A stretch of 64,000 nt of DNA from Echiichthys vipera (Eukaryota; Chordata; Actinopteri; Perciformes; Trachinidae): positions 29,390,771 to 29,454,770 of the forward strand of contig OY829655.1 of assembly GCA_963691815.1 (NCBI GenBank), written 5' to 3'. The position numbers and the translations under genes are program-made. Below, one piece after another: positions 12,001 through 24,000 of this stretch (position 1 is its first letter; every line of letters begins with the position of its first letter). The notes beneath the pieces were generated by a model that ran no database searches, was not told the origin of the DNA, and worked only from the letters and a program-made list of their open reading frames with translations.

Positions 12001-15000
12001 CCAAAGCCTAAAGAACCTGTAGTTCAGCCAACTGCAGCCAAGGTCACTCCCTCCACACCAGAACGTCTTCCACCTAAAGGTATTGATCGTTTACTTCAAA
12101 TCTTCAGTTGTCCTTCCTCTCATATCTTCTTTCAGACTTCAATGCACTCGTTAAGAGTGTAATCTTTGATACCATGTCAGTCTTGGTCATTTCCTGTAGC
12201 TTAAACAATACATAATGTTCTCTTAAGTGCAAGATGTACCCAGACAAGAGGAACCTGTAGTTCAACCATCTGCACCAAAGGTTACTCCACCCAAGGCTGA
12301 AGCTGTTCCAACTAAAGGTAGGGCAAAGATGCTCTTAATAGGTTTCTTTGTTTTACTGTTCTGTTTTCTGTTTGTGTTGTTTCTCATGTTTTAAGTTTGT
12401 TTAGTTTTATAAGTTGAACTGCTCTTAAGTATCACATGGAAAGTAGCTTTCCGAAACACCTTTTTTGAATATCTTTGAGCATGCTAAGCACTCGTTAGAG
12501 TGTGACTTGCACTTTGGGTTTTCTTGTCAAATTATGGTTAACGAGATAATCATCTTATGCATAAATGTTCTTCAAAGTTGTCTCAGAACCGAAGACTTCT
12601 GAAGTTTCCAGAAAACCACATCTGCTTGCTGGTAAACCTGAACCAGAAGCACCAAGGTCTGTCTTTGAAATAAAACCAGAGGAACCAAAGAAGGTTCCAG
12701 AAAAACCTGAGAAGGTTCTGGAAGAAACAAAGAAGGTTACGGAGCTACCAAAGAAGGTTCAAGAAACACCAAAGAGGGTACCAGAAGAACCCAAGAAGGT
12801 TCCAGAAGAACCAAAGAGGTATCAAGAAGAACCGAAAAAGGCTGTGGAAAAACCAAAGCTGGTTCCCGAAGAACCAAAGATGGTTCCCGAAGCACCAAAG
12901 AAGGTTCCAGAAGAACCAAAGATGTATCCAGAAGAAATTAAAAGGGCTGTGGAAAAACCAAAGATGGTTCCCGAGGCACCGAAGAAGGTTCCAGAAGAAC
13001 CAAAGAGGTATCAAGAAGAACCGAAAAAGGCTGTGGAAAAACCAAAGCTGGTTCCCGAAGCACCAAAGATGGTTCCCGAAGCACCAAAGAAGGTTCCAGA
13101 AGAACCAAAGACGTATCCAGAAGAACCCAAAAAGGCTGTGGAAAAACCAAAGATGGTTCCCGAAGCACCAAAGAAGGTTGCAGAAGAGCCAAAAAAGGTT
13201 GTGGAAGAAAGAAAGAGCGTTCCCGAAGCCCCTAAGAAGATTCCAGAAACACCAAAGATGGCTCCTGAAGAACCAAAGAAGGCTCCAGTGGCACGCAAAA
13301 TGGTAACTGCACCACCCGTAGAGGTGGAGAAAATTCCAGAGGCTCCAAAATTAGTAAAAGAGGAACCAGTGCTGCGCCCCCTGGCACCAACACCACTACA
13401 AGATTTGGAAACACCAAAGCAAATTCTTCAGGCTAAAAAGCCTCAGCAACAAGGTAGATAAGTCTGAACCTCTTTAACTAATCCTTACTCATCTCGATCT
13501 TTTAACTCACAGTTTTTATATTTTATTCTGAGCTATTAAGCTAATTCTTCAAATGTTCTGTCCTGATGTCTGTGCTGTTATGTGTGTTGACTGTTTGCTA
13601 TATCATTATCAATTACCAAAACAGTTAAACAGAGAGAGATACCACAAGAAACAACAGCACTAGCTAAAACAAAGTGGGAGGCGGGTACACCCATCAAAGG
13701 TATGCTTAAACTTACAGATGTTTCTCAGGTACTTTTGAGTAAGTCCTCTATCACTTTCTTGTAGTTTGACTAATTGTATTTATTTTTCCTTGAAACCAGA
13801 TGAGGTTATTCCTTCTGGAAAATCATTAGTCCAGTCTAAAGAAACTCCACAGCAGAGAGGTAGTAATTCATAATACTTACTGTTTAGTTGTAAATGAGGC
13901 TCACAGTAGAATATATGCCACACTGAACTCTGTGTCTTGATGGTTTTTGTCTTGTGTTTTCCTCTTGGCCACCGCTCCATGGTGCATATCTTCAATCTTG
14001 GGTGATATCTTAAAAATAACTCCAGTTCCCCTGAAGACTGATCTTAAGCAAACAACAGTAGTGCTTGAAGACACAAGGGAGTCATCTCTGAAGAGGGATT
14101 GTGGAGAGAGGATTTCTCAGGCAGAAGAAGTCAAACACAAGGAAGAGGAAGTCAGGACGTACGAGGTCAGGGAATCAACTGTTAGAGAAGAAAACTCTTT
14201 GAAAAGGGAGATCACACATATGGTTCTTGCAAAGGAAGAGGTTGGAGTTTCTACATGGTACCATGAAGGTCAGGAGGTTGAAGATAATGAGCCCTTAGAG
14301 GACATTGAGTTAGCATCCAAAGAAGATGAGGCTGAACAACTGGAGGACACTGAACCTTATGATAAATACTTCCTAGAGGACAAAGCAGTGAGGTCTGTCC
14401 CTCCACCTCTAAAGGAAGATGACCTTCCATCAAAAAGAGATGTCACACCTCCACCTAAAATGACTCGTCCTTTGAAGAGAGAAGTTCCTCCTCCTGACAT
14501 TGAATTCAAATCCCAAGAAGAGGTACTGGCCTATAAGAAAACAGCTCAAGAAAAGAAACTTGTGAAAGCTGAGATTGCTTCAACTTATACTGAGCAGAAA
14601 GAAGTTACTGAATCATTTGTATCTGTACATCATGAAGACATTGAAGAAGAGATGGAGGAGCGTGTTAAACCTCAAATCTCGTCTACATCTAAAGAAATCA
14701 CTGCACCAAAGAAGCCTAGAGGTCCCAAAGAAGTCACTCTTTTCAAGCAAGCTGAATCTATTGAAGTGGAAGAAGTTACATCTGAAAGATCCATGCAGGA
14801 GACACCTGAACAAGACTCACCCCAAATTCTTCCCAAATCTACTCTTTCTTATCCTATGGTAGCAGTTCCTCCCAAAAAAGAGGTAACAATCCCTAAAAAG
14901 ATGATGTCTCCAAGGGAAGAAATCGTGAAAACTCCCAAAGCTGCAAGAAAAATGTATCTTGAAGACATTGAACCTCTGGAGAAACCAATTCCCGTGTCAG

Positions 15001-18000
15001 CAGAAGTGTCCTTTGAAGAAGAACTTATCCCAACAACAAGATCCATACCAGCAAGTAGGGAAGTGTCCCCTCCAGTTCCAACACCTGAGAAAATAGTCTG
15101 TCTTGAGGAAGAAATTTCACCGCTAGAAGAAACTGTTCTGCCCACAAAGAAGACCTCACCTAAACTTCCCGTAGATGTTATTGCTCCTGAAGAAGTGACT
15201 CCCCCCAAGAAACCTACCACCAAAGTCAAGGTTGCTCCAATTAAAAAACCTCAAGCTCCTCCACAGAAGAAACCTCTTCCCCCAGAAGAAGAAACTCTTT
15301 CTTCCAAGAAACCTGCTTCTCTGGTACAAAAGATAATCACCCCTGAGGTGGAGTCTTCTGAAGAAGCGAGAACCCCTGCACCTAAACCTCCACCAACAAG
15401 AGAAGGTGACAATAAAGCAAAGAAGGGAACACAGGAGAGTGAACGACAAAATCTTCAGAAAGGTATTCTTTCTTATTTGAGCCGCCTAGGCTCGTGATCG
15501 TCCTAAGATCAACCCCTCTTTGAAGAGATTAACATCTCACATTTACTGCACTTTTGAATAACAAGGAAAAAAATCACATCTTACACTAATCGTTACAATA
15601 AGCTATCTTTGTCCGTCGTCTTTGTAACATCTTTTTTATGTCACTACTCTAAAAGGTACACCGTGTACTAAGGAACCTTTCTTGGTCTATTAACATCTTT
15701 CATTTTTGTTTCTCCTTCGTCAACTCTCACATTGTTGTCACTTCTTCTACTTGTTTCTGCTGTTTGGAGTTATTCGTGTCTAAATCATCTTTTGTCGTTA
15801 ATGACTCTTGATTGACCGTATTGTTGTCTCGGTCATGATCTTGGAATCTTGTATTTTAAAGTGTCTCCTCCAGAGGAGAGAAAACCATCTGCACCTGCAC
15901 CAAAGCCTTCACCACCTCCTCCTGCTCCTGCAGAGAAAGTTGCTCCTCCTGCAGGTAGTTCAGTTTGTACTTTCCTCATCTTTGCTTGCTCATGAAGAGT
16001 CAGCCATGTTGTTTTTCTTTTTGTCCATTTGTTTGTCTGTGTTGTGATTATTGGCTCACTTGTCTTCATGCTTTCATGTTTCCAAGTGTTTTCACCAAAT
16101 GTTTTGCTTTCTTGGTCGTGACCTTGGCCTCTTGTATCCCCAAAGTATCTCCCCCAGAGAAGAAACCCTCTCCACCAGTAGCAAAGCCTTCACCACCTCC
16201 TGCCCCTGCAGAGAAAGTTGCTCCTCCTGCAGGTAGTTTCTTCACTTGGACTTGTATGTTGTTGTAAACTAAATGTCTGTCTGTTTGTTTTCTTGGCTGG
16301 GTGATCAAAAGGTATCCTTATGATTTTCTCTTTTGTCAATTGTCCTTTCACTTGCTGTCTTCTGTGTCTTCAGCCTTATCTTGCATTGCTTCAGTGCAAC
16401 TGTCTGTCTTACTTGACCATGTTGTTGTCTTGGTCGTGATCTTGGCATCTTGTATTTTAAAGTGTCTCGTCCAGAGGAGAAGAAACCATCTGCACCAGCA
16501 CCAAAGCCTGCAGCTCCTGCTGCTTCTGCAACCAAAGTTGCTCCTTCTGCAGGTACTTTCTTCACTTTGTTTTGTGGTACTTTTGTTGTAATGTGTTTTT
16601 TAAGATGAAAATCCTCCATGTTGTCTGGTTTTTGTTACCAATTTTATCCATGTGTACTTGTTATCACTCTTCACATCTCTAATATGTCCCCTGTCTGTTT
16701 TAATGTCTTGTCGCTTTCCTATCTTCTGTAACATCCCTTGGCCATGACCTTTGGTATCTTGTACTTCTAAGTATCTCCTACAGAGGAAAAGAAACCATCT
16801 CAACCAACACCATTGCTTCCAGCAGAAAAGATCGTTCTTCCTGCAGGTAGTTTCTTCTGTTTGTCATGTATTTTGTTTAACTTTCTGTCTGTCCTGCCTC
16901 AAAGAAATATGTTGGTCTCAATTCTTTAATTGTGTATGTTTAAGTATCTGTCAGTTGCTTGATCTTTGCCAGTGGTTTAATCAAGTTGGCATTCTTGTAG
17001 CTCAAGTTGCACCGGTGGTGAAGAAACCCTCTCCACCAGTCGCAAAGGCTGAACCCTCTCCTGTATCAGAGGAAATCTCTCCTCCTGAAGGTAAAGTGTC
17101 TTCTTTCATGTTGTTCTCTTCTGTTTGTCTCCCGCTTTGAAGGGTTTCTTCAGTCTTCATACAAAGCAATATGAGCTTTGATTTAAGAAATGCATCCAAT
17201 GTGTAATGCTGTCTAAGTCTGTTGGTCTGATGTTCGTATAAACTGAAAATCAATTGGCCATATAACCATCAAAATGCTTTATTTTAAAACATCTCTTGGT
17301 GCATCTGGAGTTACTTTATTGTAACTTGGTATATATGCAATTACAAAAAAGTAATTGCATTTATATCTGACTTTACATGTAAACTCTTCTGGAAAAGAAA
17401 AAAGAATGCATGCCACACTTTCTTAACCTGTGTCTGTCTCAAAAAGTAATTAATCTTCTTTTGTTTGCATTGTGTATACTTCTATTGATCTTCTTTAAAT
17501 TCTTGCAGACAAGGAACCAGTTTCAGCACCTGGACCAACTAAAGGTATACCAAATATCAACTTCTTTATTTTGAAAGGGCAGTGAAATTGAATATGTGTT
17601 GTTTGTTAGTTATTCTCTCATGAACAGCAAATATATCTCTTGTTTTTCACTTACGTGTTTAAGTGTGTTAGTCCTGTGTTGTAAAAGTGTCAGATGAAAT
17701 GTTGAGTTTCCCGTACGTCTCTATGTGTATGTGATAAACGGTCTATTTACTGCCTCAACCACAGTGCCATCTCTTAAGCAAAAGGGTAAGATCCCAGTTC
17801 ATGAGGCAAAAACCCCTGAATCACCTAAACTGAAGAGCAAGTTCACCAGATTACCCAAAGAGAAGGAACCAGAACCAGAGGTCATTCAGCTGAAGAAGGT
17901 TCCAGTGAAACCTCCAGAGCCTGAGAAGGAAGTCGTAACTCATAAAGCAGAAGTGTCGAGGCATCAAGATCTAGAACTAATGGTTCATGGACTTCATGAC

Positions 18001-21000
18001 AGAGAAGATCGAGATATTATAACACTTGGAAGAACTGAACGAGTCTTTACTGCAGAGGAGAAGACGACTCAGTTGGGCTATTTTGAGGAAGCTGAAAAGG
18101 TTGAAGTTGTACAGAAAACAGAGAAAGCCGGATGGACAAGAACGCCAAAACCACAAAAAGAGGAAGAACCTGAGTTGCCAAAGGTAGATAAGAAGAAAAT
18201 AACTAAACTTCCAAAGGCAGATGAGCAGAAAGACTCAGCCAAACTAAAACCATTTGAAAAATCAGGGACACCAGAAGAAGGGCTGCAAAAGATCAAACTA
18301 AAAAAGGTGCCAACTAAGCCCACAGAGCCTGAAAAGGAAGTCATAACTCATAAAGTTGAAGTGACAAGGCATTATGATGCTGAACTGTCAGTTCAGAAAC
18401 TTCGCGATAGAGAGGATCGAGATTTAATAACACTTGGAAGAACTGAACGAGTCTTCACCGCAGCTGAAGAGTCATCTGAACTGGGTTATATGGAGGAACC
18501 TGAAAAGCTTGAGGCAGAAGATGAGAAATCGAGATGGATAAGAACCCCTAAAGAGCCGAAAGGTGAAGAACCTGAGCCAGATTTGACTAAGAAGAAAATA
18601 AAGAAATTGCCAAAGGAAGAGGAAGAGCAAGAAGTGTTGACACTGAAACCATTTGAAAAACCTGGGAAACCCGAGGGAGCTGAACCAGCAAAAGCTAAGA
18701 AAGAGGGTGAGGCAAAGACAGATTTTGAACGCACTCCATTTAAGAGAGTTGAGACACCACAGAGAGATCAACCAAGCGCTGCTATAAAACACAGAAAAGA
18801 CGAAGATGTTCCCTTGGCGAGACCAGAAGTAACTCCCGACGTCAGCAAAGACCAGAAGGAGATCCTGCAGAGGCAAAAGGTTGATAAGGTACCCAAAGAT
18901 GAGGAACCTGCAGCTGCCGACAAGCTTCGCGGAAAACCTAAAATCATTTCCACACCAGATAAAGAGCAAGAGCAGGTCGCGTTGAAGCCTTTTACCAAAG
19001 TCGCCGAGCCTGAAGAAAAGCCAGAAAAAGCATCTGAGGAGGAGAAAACAAAGCCTTTCGACACAAAGACACGCAGTCGAACTCCTAGAGATGAAACTCC
19101 TAAAGAGCCGAAAGAACAGCAGCTTAGGAAAGTTGAAAAGACTGCGACACCTAAAAAAGAGGATGAGAAACCTCAGGAGAAGGTGGAGCCAGTCGTTCCA
19201 CCCAAGAAGCCCAGTCCACCAGGAAAGAAAGAAGCAATGCCAGAGAAAGAGATCCCTCAAAAGCAAACCGATATCTTAAAGAAAGGTATTGAACTTAAAA
19301 AGACTCCTTCGCCTCGCGTGGGTAAAGACAAAGTAGAAGAAGAAAAACCCCTCAAACCTATTGAACAACTGAAGAAGGTTGAGCTAAGAAAGACGCCATC
19401 ACCAAAAGTTGAGCCGAAACCTAAAGAACTGGAGCGTGTCCCCATTGAGAAGAAGCCAAGTGCGGAAAAAGTCAAACGGATTCCCAAACCCGTTTCACCC
19501 AAAGACTCTGTTGAAGCTGTAACACTCAAAAAGGTCCCGAAGAAGCCGTCACCAGAGGAGGCCCCTCAACCAGAGAAGCCTGATAAAGCGCGGATCCCCC
19601 TTGTGAAAGAGGTTTCTCCTGGAGCTGTGCAGATGAAGAAGGTGCCCACCCAGCCAGAGGAGGAGGTTTTCGAAGAGGAGGCTGAAGAAATGGAAGTTGA
19701 GGATGAAGAGGAGGCCTGGGGCTGGGAGCTGGTTCCCTCGGATGACTGGGAAGGTGAAGGTGTGGATGGGGCGTTGGAGACTCCAGGCATGCCTGGAGGC
19801 AAACGAGGTGAGATGAAGGCTGACCAACTCCTCATCTGATGACTCTGGAACCTCATCCATCTCAAAAGCGTCATCTAATCCTCATCACATCCAACCACAA
19901 CCATTTGTTCATCCAGAGCCCATGTATTCATTCATATGTCTTTCCATTGAGACGTTCTCATGTCCATTGTACGTGACATCAACATCAATCATGAAGTGTT
20001 CGTCCCCACCCGTGTTCATGTCATTCACAACAACTTCTTGTTTCCTGTATTGTCTTCCATCCATGTTTGTCCCTTTGATCGTCATGTCTCATTATTCATC
20101 ATCCCTCCATCTTCATTCTCTTCATCTTTGTCATGTCCTACCATTGTTCTCATGTGGATGTGGACAATCCTATGTGTTTGTATCTTGGTTTCTTCTGAAA
20201 TATCTATGTGAACAGCAGCAATCTCAAACAGAAACACTCAAAAATCATGTTACTGTTTCTTGTCCAGATGGAAAACCAACAGAGGAGGCACCAAAGGGCA
20301 GAGGCAGAGGACTTGGGGGTAGGAATTCAATGAAATTAGAGCTCATGTGTAACAGTTTGCTCTTTGTGCTACAAAATGACTGAAGGCACAGTTGCTTTAA
20401 TGTTTAAGTTGCTTTCTTGTCTTGTCCTTGTCTGGTGCTTTTAATCTTGGCTCAAACATTTTGTGGTGATCAGAAGTAGGGCTGAGTATCGCTCTTTGGT
20501 ACCAACATAAATCTGTATGTAGCACTGAGCATCAAAATCTGTCAAGTACCAAACTATTTGTAATCTTTTTGCTATTCAGGCAAAGTTCTTGTACTGCTGC
20601 TTTTGAGAACTAACATTCTTTAAACTCGGACGACAGATTGTGTTGGTATCAGTACCGAAACTCAGGTCGAAGTATCACAAAATGTTTCTAGACTGAGAAC
20701 AGTCAATATGAGCACTTCTTTTGGCTTATGTCAGCATATCGATATTAGTCGTAGGTAGGTAGTCTGTCTGTTGTCTTGTGTCATCAGCTTCACAGTTGCT
20801 GGAGTAGCTACATCTTTCTCTCTTTGCGTGTTGTATGTGTGGTTTGTTGTTTAGTGCTCATAAAGAGTGACACTGCATGCTTTAAGTCTTAACAGAATAT
20901 TAAATTCTTAAGCTGTTGGCCTAACATTTCTTTTTAAATGTGAGATAATTTTGACGGAATGACGTCTAATTCACGGTAGGCACCAGATCTTTAAAACATC

Positions 21001-24000
21001 CCAATGTCTGATTCTTCACTCGCTATCATATTCTAAACTAACTTCATGAGTTTTTACATGTTACGTTGCAGCGAGACAAACCCCATCTCCTGGTGATGGT
21101 GGAAGGGGCCGTGGCCTGAGGCCCGGTGGAAAAGGCCCGTCACCACCAGAGGATCCCTTCGGAGGATTCAAGCTCAAAGCCGTCCCCCTGAAGTTCATCA
21201 AGAAGATTCAGGACATTGTGCTGCAGGAAGCCGAGTCTATCGGCTCGTCTGCTGTGTTTGAGTGTGAGATCTCACCCTCCACTGCCATTACTACATGGAT
21301 GAAAGATGGCAGCAACCTCCGTGAGGGCCCAAAACACAAATTCACAGCTGACGGCAAAGATCGCAAGTTGCACATTATTGATGTTCAGCTCTCAGACACT
21401 GGTGAATACACCTGTGTGGGCAAGAACGCCGGCAAGGAAATAACATGCACAGCCAAGCTTGTGGTTGAAGGTAATTTGATGTTGGTTTTTTTTATTCAGC
21501 ATGAACATTGTCACAACATTAAGAAAGAAATGCATTTGAAAAGTTTGATTTATTTTGTTGACTGAAAAAAACAAGCTTTATGTTGGCAGTACTCAAACTC
21601 AGGTATGGTATTGGCAGAAACAAGGAATACACTGAATGATAACCAGCCTTTGTTGTTGTGCAAAATACTATTTTTTAAATGCTTTTACCTCTACGTGCAG
21701 AGCTGCCTGTTAAATGGGTGAAAGAACTGGAACCAGAGACATCATGTATGAAGAGTCAGCCCATGTATCTGACCTGTGAGTTGAACAAAGAGAGGGATGT
21801 GATCTGGAGGCGTAACGGCTCCCTCCTCAAGAACAAGGCAGGAAAAGTGGCCATTAATATCATTGGTATGCAGCACGCTGTGACCATCCAGAACGCAACT
21901 GAGGAAGACGCTGGCGCCTACACGTGCGCGGTGGACGGACAGGAGGACGTTGTGACAACAACCAACGTCAAAGTGATTGGTAAGCAGTCAGCTGAAGGTT
22001 GTAGAGATGAACTGCCATTTTTGTTAGGCAAGGCAAAGGCAAGGCAGCTTTATTTGTAACGCACTTTTCATACACAAGGCAGACTCAAAGTGCTTCACAG
22101 CACAACATGTCATGAATTCAAATGCTTTACAGGAAGACAAAGAGAATAAAAACATAGACAATACTCAAAACAGTGCGGACGTTAGAAGTGCAAAGGTTTA
22201 GCAGAAAGCTGAGGTGAACATAAAAGTTTTCAGTCTAGATTTAAAAGTGGTCAGAGTGGGTGAAAGGAAGTTTATTGCAGCTGTTTGTTGTATAATAACT
22301 GAAAGACGCTTTCCCTTGATTTGAGTTTACTCTGCGAACCACTAACAGATTGGCCTCAGAGGATCTTAGTGATCTAGAAGGCTGATGTAGGTGTTGTTTT
22401 GTCTGCAGAGGAAAATGCTTTGCCAAAATAAACCACAGAGAAAAAGCTGATCGTGTTTGTTGATCTTTGTTGAAGAATCCATTTCCACAACAATATCAAT
22501 ACGTTTATTGCACCAGATCAAGCTAAACACTAATTTTTACATGTGCTAATGTTCTGGTTGACAAAGCAACATTTTAGCAAACAGTTGCAGTGAGTTAAAA
22601 GACTTTCCTTTACATTTAGGAAAGATTTAAAACCTTTAGACCACAGATATCTTTGTCCCAGTCCGTCTAATTCTGACATGGTTTAAACATATCACCAATT
22701 TTAAGCTTGCGCTGATTAACTCTGTTGTTTCGTAGACGACCAACAAACTGTTTTAACTTTGTTTTAAAATATTTGAACTCTTCGTCCTCAGAAATCATCA
22801 AAGACTGGCTGACAAAGCCTCTGAGAGACCAGCATGTGAAACCGAAGGCCAAGGCCACGTTCAAATGTGAGCTGTTCAAGGACACTCCCAACTGGAAGTG
22901 GTTCAAAGGAGAGAATGAGATTACTCCTTCTGACAAGATTGAGATCAACAAAGAGGGACAGAACATGACGCTCACCATCAACAACTGCCAGCCTGATGAC
23001 GTCTCAGACTATACCATCGAGGTGGAGGATCGCAGATACTCAGCCAAACTCACACTTGGAGGTCGGTGTAACGTTTACAAATCGACGTTGGGAAAACCAT
23101 GCGTCCAATAAGGTAAAATTTGTCATAATTCGCTCTGTATCTCCTGTTAACTCCCTCTGTGTGACGTTTCAGAGCGTGAGGCTGAGATCCTGAAGCCTCT
23201 GTCCAACGTGGAGGTGGTCGAGAAGGAGGAAGCCCACTTTGACACGGAAATATCTGAAGATGATGTAGTCGGTGAATGGAAACTGAGGGGACAGGTGTTG
23301 ATGAGGTCTCCGGTAAGACTTTTTAAAAACACCCGATCTCAGAATTGACTGGTTTTACCGACTCAGCTAAAAAAGTGTCAACTAAAGGTAAAATGTTTTG
23401 GTTTTGGTCCTTAAACTCAAGTATTTGTCCTTTGTTTTTCAGACCTGCGACATTAGAGTTGAAGGCAGGAAACGTTTCCTGACACTGAAAAACGTCCAGC
23501 TGGATCAGGCCGGTGAAGTGTCGTACCAGGCGCTGAACGCCAACACCAGCGCTATGCTCACCGTCAAAGGTACAAATCTGCCACGAGTGAACCGTACTTT
23601 GTGTTTTTGTTGTCTGCTGCGTTTTTGTCGGTCCCAAAAAAGAACTGAAAGACTTTCAGAAGGACTACGGTAAGCGAAGTGACGGCCGTGTTTTTTGCTT
23701 TTATGAATAACTGCGCAATTATTTGCACCTCCCAGAGATCGAAATGGGCTTTGTTGACCCGCTGAAGGACGTTTCTGTGCCTGAAAAGAAACAGGCTAAG
23801 TTTGAATGCACCGTCACCAAGGAGGTGTCTAAAGTGATGTGGTTCAGGGGGGTGGAGATCATCACTCAGAGCCCTAAATATGAAATAATCGATGATGGAA
23901 ATAAACACATGCTGATCATAAACAGCTGTGAGTTTGACGATGAGGCCGAGTACACTGTCGAAGTGTTGGGCCTGAAATCGTCCGCTCAGCTGACTGTGGA

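Noticed and set aside
12737..13298. Long antisense open frames rich in Leu, Phe and Ser across the heptad exon
   Set aside because: Reverse-complement shadow of a repetitive PEVK coding sequence without stops. No independent signals.
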